Part shown: positions 25,405-34,278 of the stretch, piece after piece
How positions within the stretch are numbered: position 1 is the first letter of the stretch
How the letters are laid out: each line of letters opens with the position of its first letter
Origin: an uncultured Christensenella sp.
GTDB taxonomy: Bacteria; Bacillota; Clostridia; Christensenellales; Borkfalkiaceae
Length of the DNA stretch: 64,000 nucleotides
Direction of reading: 5' to 3'
Assembly (NCBI GenBank): GCA_910579705.1
Contig: CAJTUI010000009.1
Span: 1 to 64,000, forward strand
Notes under the pieces: generated by a model
Seen by the model: the letters and a program-made list of their open reading frames with translations, nothing else
Database searches by the model: none
What the model was told of the DNA's origin: nothing
Position numbers and translations under genes: made by a program

Positions 25405-28014
25405 ATGGAATTTAGGCTTGACTACGGCGTATGCGACAGTGTGGAAAAGCTGGAACAGGAGCTGGGCAGAGTTAGGGCGGCACAGAGAATTTATGCGACC
25501 TATACTCAGGAGCAGGTTGACAAGATATTCTCGGCTTGCGCTATGGCTGCGAATAAGGCGAGGATTACGCTTGCGAAACTTGCTGTCGAAGAAACGGGTA
25601 TGGGCATTGTTGAAGATAAGGTCATCAAAAACCATTATGCGGCGGAGTACATTTACAACGCTTATAAAAACGTTAAGACCTGCGGAGTCATAGAAGAAGA
25701 CAAACAGTACGGGATAAAGAAAATAGTCGAACCTATCGGGGTTGTCGGTGCGGTTATTCCCACCACAAACCCCACGTCAACGGCGATTTTCAAGACTCTT
25801 ATTTCACTCAAAACCAGAAACGGCTGTATAATAAGCCCGCACCCCCGCGCTAAAAACAGCACGATTGCGGCGGCTAAAATTATCTACGAGGCGGCTGTCG
25901 AAGCTGGCGCACCCGAAGGCATCATAAGCTGGATAGACGTTCCCACTCTGGATATGACTAATCTTTTAATGAAAGAGGTGGACATTATCCTTGCTACGGG
26001 CGGTCCCGGTATGGTTAGGGCGGCATATTCGAGCGGTAAACCCGCGATAGGCGTAGGCGCAGGCAATACCCCTGCGATAATTGACGAAAGCGCGGACATT
26101 CAGCTTGCGGTAAGCTCCGTTATTCATTCCAAGACTTTTGACAACGGTATGATATGCGCGTCGGAGCAGTCCGTTATAGTTTCGGATAAAATCTATGCCA
26201 AGGTCAAGAAAGAGTTCGTTTCCCGCGGTTGCTATATTCTTAAACCCGAAGAAATAGACAAAGTAAGAAAAACGATAATTATCAACGGTTCGTTAAACGC
26301 AAAAATCGTCGGACAGAGCGCAAAGAAAATTGCCGACCTTGCCGGCGTTAAGGTTCCCGCAACCACTAAGATTCTTATAGGTGAAGTGGAATCGGTTGAC
26401 GTTTCCGAAGAATTCGCCCACGAAAAGCTTTCGCCCGTACTCGCAATGTATAAAGCGGAGAATTTCGATGACGCGCTGAATAAGGCCGACAGACTTATAG
26501 CAGACGGCGGTTACGGACACACCTCGTCGCTTTACGTAAACGTAACGACCTCTCAGGACAAAATTACCAAGTTCGGCGAAAGAATGAAGACCTGCCGCAT
26601 ACTTGTAAATACGCCCTCTTCGCACGGCGGAATAGGTGATTTGTACAACTTCAAACTTGCGCCTTCGCTGACGCTCGGTTGCGGTTCCTGGGGAGGAAAC
26701 TCCGTTTCGGAAAACGTAGGTATCAAACATCTGTTAAACATAAAAACGGTAGCGGAGAGGAGAGAGAATATGCTGTGGTTCAGGGCGCCTGAAAAGGTGT
26801 ATGTAAAGAAAGGTTGTTTACCCGTCGCTTTGGACGAATTGAGCAACGTTTTGGGCAAGAAGAAAGCGTTTATAGTAACAGACAATTTCCTTTACAGAAA
26901 CGGATATACAAAGTGCATTACCGACAAGCTTGACAGCATAGGCGTAACGCACACGACGTTCTTTAACGTAGAGCCCGACCCCACTCTGGCGTGCGCTTTG
27001 GAAGGCGCAAAGCTTATGCGCGCTTTCGAGCCCGATACGATAATCGCGCTCGGCGGCGGCAGCGCAATGGACGCAGCCAAAATTATGTGGGTTATGTACG
27101 AGCACCCCGAGGCCGACTTTATGGATATGGCAATGCGCTTTATCGATATAAGAAAGAGGGTTTACACCTTCCCCAAAATGGGCGAAAAAGCGTACTTTAT
27201 TGCAATCCCCACTTCGGCGGGAACGGGTTCCGAGGTTACTCCTTTCGCGGTAATTACAGACGAAAAGACGGGCGTTAAATATCCGCTTGCCGATTACGAG
27301 CTTTTACCTGATATGGCCGTTATAGACACGGATTTGCATATGTCTGCGCCCAAAGGTCTGACTGCGGCGTCCGGTATAGACGCGGTTACGCACGCTTTGG
27401 AGGCATACGCGTCTATGCTTGCGACCGATTACACCGACGGACTTGCTTTGCGCGCGCTTAAAATTATTTTCGAATATCTGCCTTCTGCATACGAAAACGG
27501 CGCGACAGACGTTCTTGCAAGAGAAAAGATGGCCAATGCGGCGACTATGGCGGGTATGGCGTTTGCGAACGCGTTCCTCGGCGTGTGCCACAGTATGGCG
27601 CATAAACTCGGTGCGTTCCATCACCTTCCCCACGGCGTGGCCAACGCGCTTATGATTGGCGAGGTTATCAAATTCAACAGTTCCGACGCGCCCGCAAAAA
27701 TGGGCACGTTCAGCCAGTACGACCACCCGAAGACCAAGCGCAGATACGCCGAAATAGCCGAAAATCTTGGTCTGGACGGCAAAAACGACGACGAGAAGGT
27801 TAGCGCGCTCATTAAAGCTATCGACGAGCTTAAAGCAAAGATAGGCATTAAAAATACTATCAAAGATTACGGTATCGATGAAAAGGATTTCCTTGACCGC
27901 CTTGACGATATGGTAGAGCAGGCGTTCGACGACCAGTGCACTGGCGCAAATCCCAGATACCCGTTAATGAGCGAAATCAAGCAGATGTATCTCAATGCGT
28001 ATTACGGTAAATAA
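25405..28014 (+). CDS. adhE: Bifunctional acetaldehyde-CoA/alcohol dehydrogenase
   Basis: Reduces acetyl-CoA to acetaldehyde and then to ethanol with two NADH, the main way fermenting anaerobes regenerate NAD; the protein assembles into helical filaments (spirosomes). The 869-residue chain has an N-terminal aldehyde dehydrogenase domain (1-440) with the catalytic Cys in GMICASEQ near residue 245, a linker, and a C-terminal iron-dependent alcohol dehydrogenase domain with GGGSAMDAAK and the iron ligands in GVCHSMAHKLGAFHHLPHG. I chose ATG 25405 after a perfect AGGAGG ribosome site. The length matches the family. The kinase-like gene follows 12 bases later. Confidence 0.97.
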   Translation: MEFRLDYGVCDSVEKLEQELGRVRAAQRIYATYTQEQVDKIFSACAMAANKARITLAKLAVEETGMGIVEDKVIKNHYAAEYIYNAYKNVKTCGVIEEDKQYGIKKIVEPIGVVGAVIPTTNPTSTAIFKTLISLKTRNGCIISPHPRAKNSTIAAAKIIYEAAVEAGAPEGIISWIDVPTLDMTNLLMKEVDIILATGGPGMVRAAYSSGKPAIGVGAGNTPAIIDESADIQLAVSSVIHSKTFDNGMICASEQSVIVSDKIYAKVKKEFVSRGCYILKPEEIDKVRKTIIINGSLNAKIVGQSAKKIADLAGVKVPATTKILIGEVESVDVSEEFAHEKLSPVLAMYKAENFDDALNKADRLIADGGYGHTSSLYVNVTTSQDKITKFGERMKTCRILVNTPSSHGGIGDLYNFKLAPSLTLGCGSWGGNSVSENVGIKHLLNIKTVAERRENMLWFRAPEKVYVKKGCLPVALDELSNVLGKKKAFIVTDNFLYRNGYTKCITDKLDSIGVTHTTFFNVEPDPTLACALEGAKLMRAFEPDTIIALGGGSAMDAAKIMWVMYEHPEADFMDMAMRFIDIRKRVYTFPKMGEKAYFIAIPTSAGTGSEVTPFAVITDEKTGVKYPLADYELLPDMAVIDTDLHMSAPKGLTAASGIDAVTHALEAYASMLATDYTDGLALRALKIIFEYLPSAYENGATDVLAREKMANAATMAGMAFANAFLGVCHSMAHKLGAFHHLPHGVANALMIGEVIKFNSSDAPAKMGTFSQYDHPKTKRRYAEIAENLGLDGKNDDEKVSALIKAIDELKAKIGIKNTIKDYGIDEKDFLDRLDDMVEQAFDDQCTGANPRYPLMSEIKQMYLNAYYGK

Positions 28015-28026
28015 AAGGAGGAAAAT

Positions 28027-28776
28027 ATGAAAACCGAAAATTTAATTTTTTCCAGAGAAGATAAAAAGATTTATAAGAGCGGCGACAAGCTTATCAAAGT
28101 TTTCGACGAACACTATTCCAAGGCCAACATTTTAAACGAGGCGTTGAACCACGCCAGAGTCGAAGAGACAGACCTTAACGTTCCGAAAATCCGCTCTATT
28201 GAAGTCGTCGACGGCAACTGGGCGATAGTGCTCGATTATATCGAGGGCGAAACGCTGCAATCGCTTATGAAAAAGCACCCCGAGAAAGAGGACGAATATC
28301 TCAATCTGTTTGTCGACTTACAGAGCACGGTGTTATCCAAAAACGTGCCTATGCTCAACAAGCTCAAAGACAAAATGAACGCTAAAATTTCACAGGCCAA
28401 TCTCGACGCGACAACCAGATACGAGTTGCATACGAGGCTTGACTCTATGCCCAAGCACAAGCACCTTTGTCACGGAGATTTCAACCCGACCAACGTCATA
28501 ATAACTTCGGACGGAACGCCTTATGTTATCGACTGGTCGCACGCGACTCAGGGCAACTCTTCCGCGGACGTTGCAAGAAGTTATCTTCTGTTTTATCTGG
28601 CGGGGCAGGAAAAGCTTGCCGATAAATATTTAAAGCTTTATTGCAAGAAGAGCGACACTGCCATACAGTACGTGCAGAGATGGATACCTATCGTTGCGGC
28701 GTCGAGGCTTGTCAAAGCCCAGAAAGAGGAAGAAGAGTTCCTCCGCGGCTGGATAGACGTAGTAGATTACGAATAA
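28027..28776 (+). CDS. Aminoglycoside-phosphotransferase-fold small-molecule kinase
   Basis: A 249-residue protein of the APH/choline-kinase-like fold. The catalytic loop HGDFNPTNV (around residue 151) and the metal-binding IDWSHAT (DFG-equivalent) are intact, and an N-lobe Lys appears in KLIKVFDE, so it should transfer phosphate from ATP to a small molecule. The substrate cannot be deduced; antibiotic resistance is not implied. It lies 12 bases after adhE with an AAAGGAGG ribosome site and shares its transcript, which is unusual for such kinases. A strong terminator follows. Confidence 0.85.
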   Translation: MKTENLIFSREDKKIYKSGDKLIKVFDEHYSKANILNEALNHARVEETDLNVPKIRSIEVVDGNWAIVLDYIEGETLQSLMKKHPEKEDEYLNLFVDLQSTVLSKNVPMLNKLKDKMNAKISQANLDATTRYELHTRLDSMPKHKHLCHGDFNPTNVIITSDGTPYVIDWSHATQGNSSADVARSYLLFYLAGQEKLADKYLKLYCKKSDTAIQYVQRWIPIVAASRLVKAQKEEEEFLRGWIDVVDYE

Positions 28777-28784
28777 TTAATTAT

Positions 28785-28822
28785 GCGGCTCTCGGTCTTG
28801 CCGACCGAGAGCCGCTTTTTTT
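28785..28822 (+). terminator. Terminator after the adhE operon
   Basis: A perfect 13-bp GC-rich stem (GCGGCTCTCGGTC and complement) with loop TTGCC, then eight Ts. Confidence 0.95.
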
Positions 28823-28843
28823 TCGCCGCGGTATTCTAATTTA

Positions 28844-28872
28844 TTGATTTTGTGAATATATGCTGTTATAAT
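28844..28872 (+). promoter_or_regulatory. Promoter of nfnAB
   Basis: TTGATT and TATAAT separated by 17 bp; AGAGGAAG ribosome site before the nfnA ATG. Confidence 0.75.
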
Positions 28873-28902
28873 AAATTGCGTAATAAAAATCAAGAGGAAG
28901 AA

Positions 28903-29742
28903 ATGTACAGAATAGTTAAAAAAACGAGCCTGAACGATACCGTAACAATGATGGACATTTACGCTCCGTCCGTTGCGAAAAAGGCGCAGGCCGGACAGTT
29001 CATTATTTTGCGCGTCGACGGCGACGGCGAGCGTATTCCGCTCACGGTTGCGGGCTTTGACCGCGCGGCTGGAACGGTTAAGATTATTTTTCAGGTTGTA
29101 GGCGGAACGACAATGCGGCTCAACGCCAAAAACGAGGGCGAGTGCCTTTGCGATTTCGTTGGTCCCTTGGGTTGCGCGACTAAAACCGTAGGCTTGAAAA
29201 AAGTATGTATAGTCGGCGGAGGCGTGGGTTGCGCGATAGCTTTACCGGTTGCGCAGAAACTTTACAGTCTGGGCGCGGAAGTACATTCGGTAATAGGTTT
29301 CAGAACCAAAGAGCTTGTTATCCTTGAAAAAGAATTTGCGGACTGCTCCGACAAACTGACCGTAATGACGGACGACGGCAGTTACGGCAGGCAGGGCGTG
29401 GTTACCTTGCCGCTGAAAGAGGCGATTGATAGCGGCGAAAACTATGACGAAGTGATTGCAATCGGGCCGCTTATTATGATGAAATTCGTTGTTGCGACAA
29501 CCAAACCGTATAATATTCCGACGACCGTTTCAATGAACCCGATTATGATAGACGGAACGGGAATGTGCGGCGGTTGCAGGCTGACGGTAGGCGGGCAGAC
29601 TAAATTCGCGTGTATCGACGGGCCGGACTTTAACGGGTTCGAAGTGGACTTCGACGAGGCGATGGCGCGCTCCGATACATATCGCGCGTTCGAGCAGAAA
29701 GAAAGAGAAAATTGCAACCTCTTCAAAAAGGAGATTAAATAA
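28903..29742 (+). CDS. nfnA: NfnA: ferredoxin-NADP reductase, small subunit
   Basis: The 280-residue small subunit of the NADH-dependent reduced ferredoxin:NADP oxidoreductase, a cytoplasmic electron-bifurcating flavoenzyme. It has the FAD-binding barrel (AGQFIILRVDGDGERIPLT), the NAD-binding Rossmann part (CIVGGGVGCAIALPVA) and the C-terminal Cys cluster GMCGGCRLT plus FACIDGP that binds a 2Fe-2S centre. The ATG at 28903 has an AGAGGAAG ribosome site. It abuts nfnB with no gap. Together they exchange electrons between NADH, NADPH and ferredoxin. Confidence 0.92.
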   Translation: MYRIVKKTSLNDTVTMMDIYAPSVAKKAQAGQFIILRVDGDGERIPLTVAGFDRAAGTVKIIFQVVGGTTMRLNAKNEGECLCDFVGPLGCATKTVGLKKVCIVGGGVGCAIALPVAQKLYSLGAEVHSVIGFRTKELVILEKEFADCSDKLTVMTDDGSYGRQGVVTLPLKEAIDSGENYDEVIAIGPLIMMKFVVATTKPYNIPTTVSMNPIMIDGTGMCGGCRLTVGGQTKFACIDGPDFNGFEVDFDEAMARSDTYRAFEQKERENCNLFKKEIK

Positions 29743-31155
29743 ATGACAGTATCCGAAAGACACGATATGCCCGTGCAGGATGCGAAAGTACGTGCGCGCA
29801 ATTTCGAAGAGGTGGCGCTGGGTTACTCTCCCGATGTTGCAATCGCGGAGGCGCAAAGGTGTCTGAACTGCAAAAACGCGCCGTGCGTCAGCGGTTGCCC
29901 CGTCAATATTTCCATTCCTCGATTTATCGGAAAAATAAAACAAGGCGACTTTGAAGGCGCCTATTCGGTAATCTCCGAAAGTTCTTCACTTCCCGCGGTT
30001 TGCGGCAGAGTATGCCCGCAGGAAACGCAGTGCGAAAGCAAATGCGTGCGCGGTATAAAGTCGCAATCGGTTGCAATAGGCAGGCTTGAAAGGTTTGCGG
30101 CCGATTGGCACAATGCAAACGCCGAAACGGAAATTTGCGTTCCCGTATCCAACGGTCACGCAGTCGCGGTTGTCGGGTCGGGTCCGTCGGGGCTTGCGTG
30201 CGCGGGAGACTTGGCGAAAAAGGGATATAAGGTTACTATATTCGAGGCGTTGCATACGGCCGGCGGGGTGCTTGTATACGGTATTCCCGAATTCAGGTTG
30301 CCAAAAGCAATTGTCGAAAAAGAGGTTGAAACGCTTAAACGCTACGGTGTGGAAATAAAAACCAACACCGTTATAGGCAAGACTTTGACCGTTGACGAAC
30401 TTTTCGAAGACGGTTACGAGGCGGTTTTTATCGGTTCGGGCGCGGGCCTGCCGAGGTTTATGGGCATTAAGGGCGAAAGTCTTAAAGGCGTGTATTCGGC
30501 GAACGAATATTTAACGCGCGTGAACTTAATGAAAGCATACGAGGCGAATTCCCAAACGCCCGTAATGCGCGCAAAGAACGTGGCTGTCGTCGGCGGGGGT
30601 AATGTTGCAATGGACGCCGCGAGAACGGCTATGCGGCTGGGCGCGGACAATGTGTACATAATTTACCGCCGTTCTATGGACGAACTTCCCGCGAGAAAAG
30701 AAGAGGTAGAGCACGCGCAGGAAGAGGGCGTAAAATTCGAAATTCTGCGCAACCCCGTGGAAATATTGGGTTATAACAACGCGGAAGACAGGCGCGACGT
30801 TAAAAACGGATTTGTAAGAGCTATAAATGTACGCCGTTGCGAACTCGGGGAGCCTGACGAGCGCGGCAGGCGCAAACCAGTAGAGGTTGCGGGCAGCGAG
30901 TACGATATAGAAGTCGATTGCGTGATAATGGCTATCGGCACAAGCCCCAATCCTTTAATAAAAAATTCGACGGAAGGTCTGGCGGTAAATGGCAGAGGCG
31001 GTATTGTCGTAGAGGAGCAAAGCGGAAAAACGTCAAAACAGGGCGTTTACGCGGGCGGCGACGCAGTTACTGGCGCGGCCACGGTTATACTTGCTATGGG
31101 CGCGGGAAAAACAGCGGCGACGGCAATCGACGAATATTTATCGTCCGAGGAATAA
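29743..31155 (+). CDS. nfnB: NfnB: NADPH-dependent large subunit (GltD-like)
   Basis: The 470-residue large subunit related to the small subunit of glutamate synthase. The N-terminal domain has the Cys motifs CLNCKNAPCVSGCPV and CGRVCPQETQCESKC for two 4Fe-4S clusters; two dinucleotide folds follow, GSGPSGLACAGDLA for the bifurcating FAD and GGGNVAMDAARTAMRLGA for NADPH; the C-terminal GVYAGGDAVTGAATVILAMG closes the FAD site. No glutamate synthase large subunit is adjacent, and the direct pairing with nfnA supports NfnB rather than GltD. An AAGGAG ribosome site lies at the end of nfnA. Confidence 0.93.
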   Translation: MTVSERHDMPVQDAKVRARNFEEVALGYSPDVAIAEAQRCLNCKNAPCVSGCPVNISIPRFIGKIKQGDFEGAYSVISESSSLPAVCGRVCPQETQCESKCVRGIKSQSVAIGRLERFAADWHNANAETEICVPVSNGHAVAVVGSGPSGLACAGDLAKKGYKVTIFEALHTAGGVLVYGIPEFRLPKAIVEKEVETLKRYGVEIKTNTVIGKTLTVDELFEDGYEAVFIGSGAGLPRFMGIKGESLKGVYSANEYLTRVNLMKAYEANSQTPVMRAKNVAVVGGGNVAMDAARTAMRLGADNVYIIYRRSMDELPARKEEVEHAQEEGVKFEILRNPVEILGYNNAEDRRDVKNGFVRAINVRRCELGEPDERGRRKPVEVAGSEYDIEVDCVIMAIGTSPNPLIKNSTEGLAVNGRGGIVVEEQSGKTSKQGVYAGGDAVTGAATVILAMGAGKTAATAIDEYLSSEE

Positions 31156-31195
31156 TTTAACAAAAATAACAAAAAATAACGGTATGGTAATAAAT

Positions 31196-31597
31196 ATGGA
31201 ACTTGAAGATGTATTCGATAATGCGGAAAAAATAACCGTTTACAACAACGGAGCGGTAAACGTTTACGGAAACGGCGAAAAGGCTTTCGACGAAATTCTT
31301 GTAGGCTGGAAAGCTATGATAGACGGCGCGCACGAAATGCCCGCGTTCGGAGTAAGTATCGACAGGCTTACAAGGCAGGAAATGCAAAATGGCATATGGA
31401 CGGAATTCGTGTTTGACAGAGAATACGAGCATAACGGTATGCCTTTCGAAAAGCTGCTTATAAACGTAAAAAAAGATTATTACGGTTTCAATCTTGTAAG
31501 ATATACGGCCGAGCACGGATATGAGGGAAGATGCTTCTATTACGACCTTGTAGGCAAGAATATGGGTGATTTCTATAATATTTTACTTGATTTATAA
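31196..31597 (+). CDS. Hypothetical protein
   Basis: About 133 residues, acidic, soluble, with no family I recognise. It reads as a compact alpha/beta domain with two beta-hairpin-like repeats (KITVYNNGAVNVYGNGEKAFDEI; GMPFEKLLINVKKDYYGFNLVRY). Two in-frame ATGs (31184 and 31196) are possible; neither has a good ribosome site. It follows nfnB by about 40 bases and precedes a terminator, so it may share the nfn transcript. Confidence 0.6.
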   Translation: MELEDVFDNAEKITVYNNGAVNVYGNGEKAFDEILVGWKAMIDGAHEMPAFGVSIDRLTRQEMQNGIWTEFVFDREYEHNGMPFEKLLINVKKDYYGFNLVRYTAEHGYEGRCFYYDLVGKNMGDFYNILLDL

Positions 31598-31643
31598 GAT
31601 TTAGATAGTATTATGACAGACATAATATAATAAAAGTATTAAA

Positions 31644-31668
31644 AAAAGCGGGTTTTATGCCCGCTTTT
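31644..31668. terminator. Bidirectional terminator
   Basis: A 9-bp stem (AAAAGCGGG / CCCGCTTTT) with a T/A-rich loop between convergent genes, followed by GCTTTTTT. Confidence 0.8.
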
Positions 31669-31678
31669 GCTTTTTTAT

Positions 31679-31939
31679 TTACTTGTTTTCCTGTAACGAT
31701 TTTTTGTACGCGGCTATCGCTTTGCTTAACTGGTCGGGGCAGGAAGTGTTATTTTTGCATTTAATGCCCGCAAGCAGTTTTTCAACTTCGTCTATATTTT
31801 TCCCTTCGACAAGCCGGCCGACGCCTTGTAAATTTCCGCTGCAACCGCCTATGAATTTGACGCGGTGGAGGTTGTCGTTTTCGTCGACTTCGAAAATAAT
31901 CTGCCTTGAACAGGTGCCCGAGGTGTAGTATACAAACAT
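31679..31939 (-). CDS. TSCPD-domain small protein
   Basis: An 86-residue protein matching the small clostridial TSCPD family (TIGR03905-like): it has the name-giving TSCPDQLSKAI near residue 64, the conserved GGCSGNLQGVGRLVEG, and a Cys at position 10 (SGTCSRQI). The TSCPD domain also occurs at the C-terminus of class II ribonucleotide reductases, where its Cys residues may bind metal, but the function of the stand-alone form is unknown. It is 10 bases after the DUF4364 gene, on the same strand, with an AGGAG ribosome site. Confidence 0.85.
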   Translation of the reverse strand: MFVYYTSGTCSRQIIFEVDENDNLHRVKFIGGCSGNLQGVGRLVEGKNIDEVEKLLAGIKCKNNTSCPDQLSKAIAAYKKSLQENK

Positions 31940-31949
31940 AAAATTTCTC

Positions 31950-32474
31950 CTAATCGCAAAGATTTTCGTAGATTACGGAATACAAATCGGCGGCTTTTTC
32001 TTCCCATTTTTTATAGATGGTTTTTGCAGTCTTTTTGTCGGGCACTACGAATTTTAACTCCAAAAGCGGTTGTACGGGTGCAAGAATTTTAAGGGCGACG
32101 GTAAACGTTCCGTCCATATTCTGGAAATAGTCCGAACGGCATTCCTGACGGTTGCGGTATCTCGCGCTGTTTTTCTTGACAAACTGGGAAATCTCTTCCC
32201 TGACGCTTTTGGGGATATTTATGTAGAAGTTGGCAAGCGATTCTCTGCCGTCGGGAGTGATGGTGTACAAAGTGTCTTCGTCCTCCGAAACTATGCAGAT
32301 AAAGTTATCGTCGATAAGCTTATGGATTATATTCACGCAATCCATATAGCCCATCCAACTGTTGGAGGACGAGCACATATCCACAATCGTTCTTTCCGAC
32401 AATGCGCTTTCCATTTTGTCAAAGACGAAAAGTATTATTAATTTGTTAATAGAAGTTTCGCCTGAGTTCAACAT
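31950..32474 (-). CDS. DUF4364 family protein (winged-helix)
   Basis: About 174 residues. The N-terminal half is a winged-helix DNA-binding-like domain (LNSGETSINKLIILFVFDKMES, then MGYMDCVNIIHKLIDDNFI, a wing with YTITPDGRESLANF); the C-terminal half is the beta-rich part typical of DUF4364 proteins of Clostridia, whose function is unknown but presumably regulatory. I chose ATG 32474 because the promoter lies directly upstream of it; a longer in-frame reading crosses that promoter. Confidence 0.8.
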   Translation of the reverse strand: MLNSGETSINKLIILFVFDKMESALSERTIVDMCSSSNSWMGYMDCVNIIHKLIDDNFICIVSEDEDTLYTITPDGRESLANFYINIPKSVREEISQFVKKNSARYRNRQECRSDYFQNMDGTFTVALKILAPVQPLLELKFVVPDKKTAKTIYKKWEEKAADLYSVIYENLCD

Positions 32475-32504
32475 AAATACTGAAAAAATACAAAAGTTTT
32501 TATC

Positions 32505-32533
32505 ATTATACACAATATTTAGCATAAAATCAA
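32505..32533 (-). promoter_or_regulatory. Promoter of the DUF4364-TSCPD genes
   Basis: On the minus strand TTGATT and TATAAT are separated by 17 bp, 30 bases before the ATG at 32474. Confidence 0.7.
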
Positions 32534-32612
32534 GATATTTGTCTGTAAAATAATTTAATTTTAAATTTAGATGTGATATAATCAATCTGAGAATTATATA
32601 TTAAGGTGAAAT

Positions 32613-33356
32613 ATGAGTACAAAAGAGCAGGTTCTTACATTTCTGGAAAAATGTGACGAATTGAAAAAATGCAAATTCATTATGGCAACCACCAAAATCA
32701 AAGACCTTTTAAAATGTATCGTCAACAGCCCCGAACTTTACAAACTTTTCGATACTGTGACAAAGGACTTTAATTATCCCGACCAGAAGAAAATTTGTCT
32801 TATTACAGAAAACGACGGTATGCTCAACAGAAGCTATCTGTCGTTACCGCAAAAAGTTGGGCATCGGCTTGCGTTCATTTTCTGTCTTTTGGTGGAGTTT
32901 GACCGCGACACGCTCAATTTCAACGATTTTTTGCAAAAATATTTTCACGAGGACGGTAGCTATTTCGCAAGCTATCAGGCATTTTGCAACACCGTTATCG
33001 CGGGACTTGAAGATTTGTTGAGGCAGGTTTTCAAAGAGCAGCTTGACAACGCGGACGAGCGGAAGAGTGAGGCGTTTCCTTCGGTAGCGTCTGCGCGCGC
33101 GAAACTCATTTCCGAAATATCAATCGCGATTGAGGCAGAAAAACAGTTTATTGCGGGCGCGTCCGTTCCCGACGAAGAAAAAGCCAACGCCTATAAAATG
33201 CTGGGTGCGCTTTTAAACGCGGTAAAAGACGGCAACGAAGAGCTTATTGATGCGCTTATTTGCGGCTATAACTACTTTGTATTATTTTATAAATGCGTGA
33301 GCGACGGCATTGCCTCTCTTATCGAAATGCTTGCCGAATACGAAGAAACTTTATGA
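32613..33356 (+). CDS. Hypothetical all-helical protein
   Basis: A 247-residue soluble protein, predicted mostly helical (long Lys/Glu/Leu runs), with no motif I can name. It is rich in Cys in the first 50 residues (four, in CDELKKCKF and LLKCIV contexts, not in zinc-knuckle spacing). A GGTGA ribosome site lies before the ATG. It overlaps the NUDIX gene by four bases (ATGA), so it is cotranslated with a nucleotide-sugar or ADP-ribose pyrophosphatase and a small membrane protein. No function is proposed. Confidence 0.7.
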   Translation: MSTKEQVLTFLEKCDELKKCKFIMATTKIKDLLKCIVNSPELYKLFDTVTKDFNYPDQKKICLITENDGMLNRSYLSLPQKVGHRLAFIFCLLVEFDRDTLNFNDFLQKYFHEDGSYFASYQAFCNTVIAGLEDLLRQVFKEQLDNADERKSEAFPSVASARAKLISEISIAIEAEKQFIAGASVPDEEKANAYKMLGALLNAVKDGNEELIDALICGYNYFVLFYKCVSDGIASLIEMLAEYEETL

Positions 33357-33880
33357 ATTTAACCGAAAAAACATTAAAACGCAATACGGTCTACGAGGGG
33401 AGGATACTCCGTCTGAATGTGGACGAAGTGCAGTTGCCCGACGGCGCGAAGTCCGAACGCGAGTATATCAAGCACAGCGGCGGCGCCGCCGTATTGCTTG
33501 TCAAAGACGGCAAGGTTTTGCTTGTCAGACAGTACAGATACGCATACGGTAAGGTTCTGTACGAAATTCCTGCGGGGAAACTCAACGCGGGCGAGGACGC
33601 CGCCGTTGCGGCGGCAAGGGAACTCGAAGAAGAAACGGGATACAGGGCCGAGCTTTCGCACGCGCTGGACATTTTTCCCACGCCCGGATACACAAACGAG
33701 GTTATCCGTATTTATTTCGCCGATAAATTCGAGTACAAGGGCAGTAACCCCGACGACGGCGAATTTCTTGAATGTGAATTTATTGAACTTGAAAAAGTAT
33801 TGCAAATGATAGAGTGCGGTCTGATTTGCGACGCAAAGACTGTCGCGGCCGTTTATAAATATTGTCTGGGCAGAAAATGA
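33353..33880 (+). CDS. NUDIX hydrolase, ADP-ribose pyrophosphatase type
   Basis: A 175-residue hydrolase that probably splits ADP-ribose into AMP and ribose-5-phosphate. The Nudix box is complete: GKLNAGEDAAVAAARELEEETGY (residues about 78-100; Gly, Arg-Glu and Glu-Glu ligands in register), and the FPTPGYTNE segment after it is typical of the ADP-ribose-specific NudF group. The start overlaps the upstream gene's stop, and its own stop overlaps the next gene's start (ATGA), so the three genes form a tight operon. Confidence 0.93.
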   Translation: MNLTEKTLKRNTVYEGRILRLNVDEVQLPDGAKSEREYIKHSGGAAVLLVKDGKVLLVRQYRYAYGKVLYEIPAGKLNAGEDAAVAAARELEEETGYRAELSHALDIFPTPGYTNEVIRIYFADKFEYKGSNPDDGEFLECEFIELEKVLQMIECGLICDAKTVAAVYKYCLGRK

Positions 33881-34182
33881 AAACAACGATAAGCGATAAA
33901 ACTTTAAAAATTTTAGTCACGGCGGTAAGCGTATTTTTAGTAGTATCTCTATCAGTCGTATTGATTATTTTCTTTGCGGAAAAGTCGGCGGGCGGAGATT
34001 TATGGACCAATATGGGGCTGTTTTTTATCGCCATGTTTGTTGCCGTGCCGTCGCTTGCGCTGTTGCCTTTCTGGATAATGCTGCTCACGCGCGCCAATAA
34101 AAGCGTTTACGCTATAACGGCTTACGTCGTTTTGCTTGTACTGCTTGCAACCTGTATGCTGTTGGGTTGGTTTTATCCTTAA
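33877..34182 (+). CDS. Small membrane protein, three predicted helices
   Basis: About 101 residues, starting at the ATG that overlaps the NUDIX stop. Three hydrophobic segments (about residues 11-34, 44-68 and 75-98) make it an integral membrane protein. No family recognised. Its only context is the NUDIX operon. Confidence 0.65.
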   Translation: MKTTISDKTLKILVTAVSVFLVVSLSVVLIIFFAEKSAGGDLWTNMGLFFIAMFVAVPSLALLPFWIMLLTRANKSVYAITAYVVLLVLLATCMLLGWFYP

Positions 34183-34192
34183 TAATTTAAAA

Positions 34193-34220
34193 ATATAATG
34201 TCACGCGCTTGACATTATAT
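34193..34220. terminator. Hairpin at the end of the NUDIX operon, overlapping the tetR promoter
   Basis: An 11-bp perfect stem (ATATAATGTCA / TGACATTATAT) with loop CGCGCT, followed by ATTTTT. The right arm contains the -35 box of tetR. It may end the upstream operon, act as an extra operator, or both. Confidence 0.5.
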
Positions 34221-34237
34221 ATTTTTAATGATAAAAT
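34209..34237 (+). promoter_or_regulatory. Promoter of the tetR-ABC exporter operon
   Basis: Consensus TTGACA and TAAAAT separated by 17 bp. Confidence 0.75.
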
Positions 34238-34266
34238 AACAAGTGTTATTAATAATATATGTTATT
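34235..34266 (+). promoter_or_regulatory. Probable TetR operator
   Basis: Two adjacent 16-bp palindromes: AATAACAAGTGTTATT (perfect 6-bp arms) and AATAATATATGTTATT (5-bp arms). They overlap the -10 box and transcription start, which is the expected place for autorepression by the regulator encoded next. Confidence 0.55.
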
Positions 34267-34278
34267 TTACGGAGGTTT

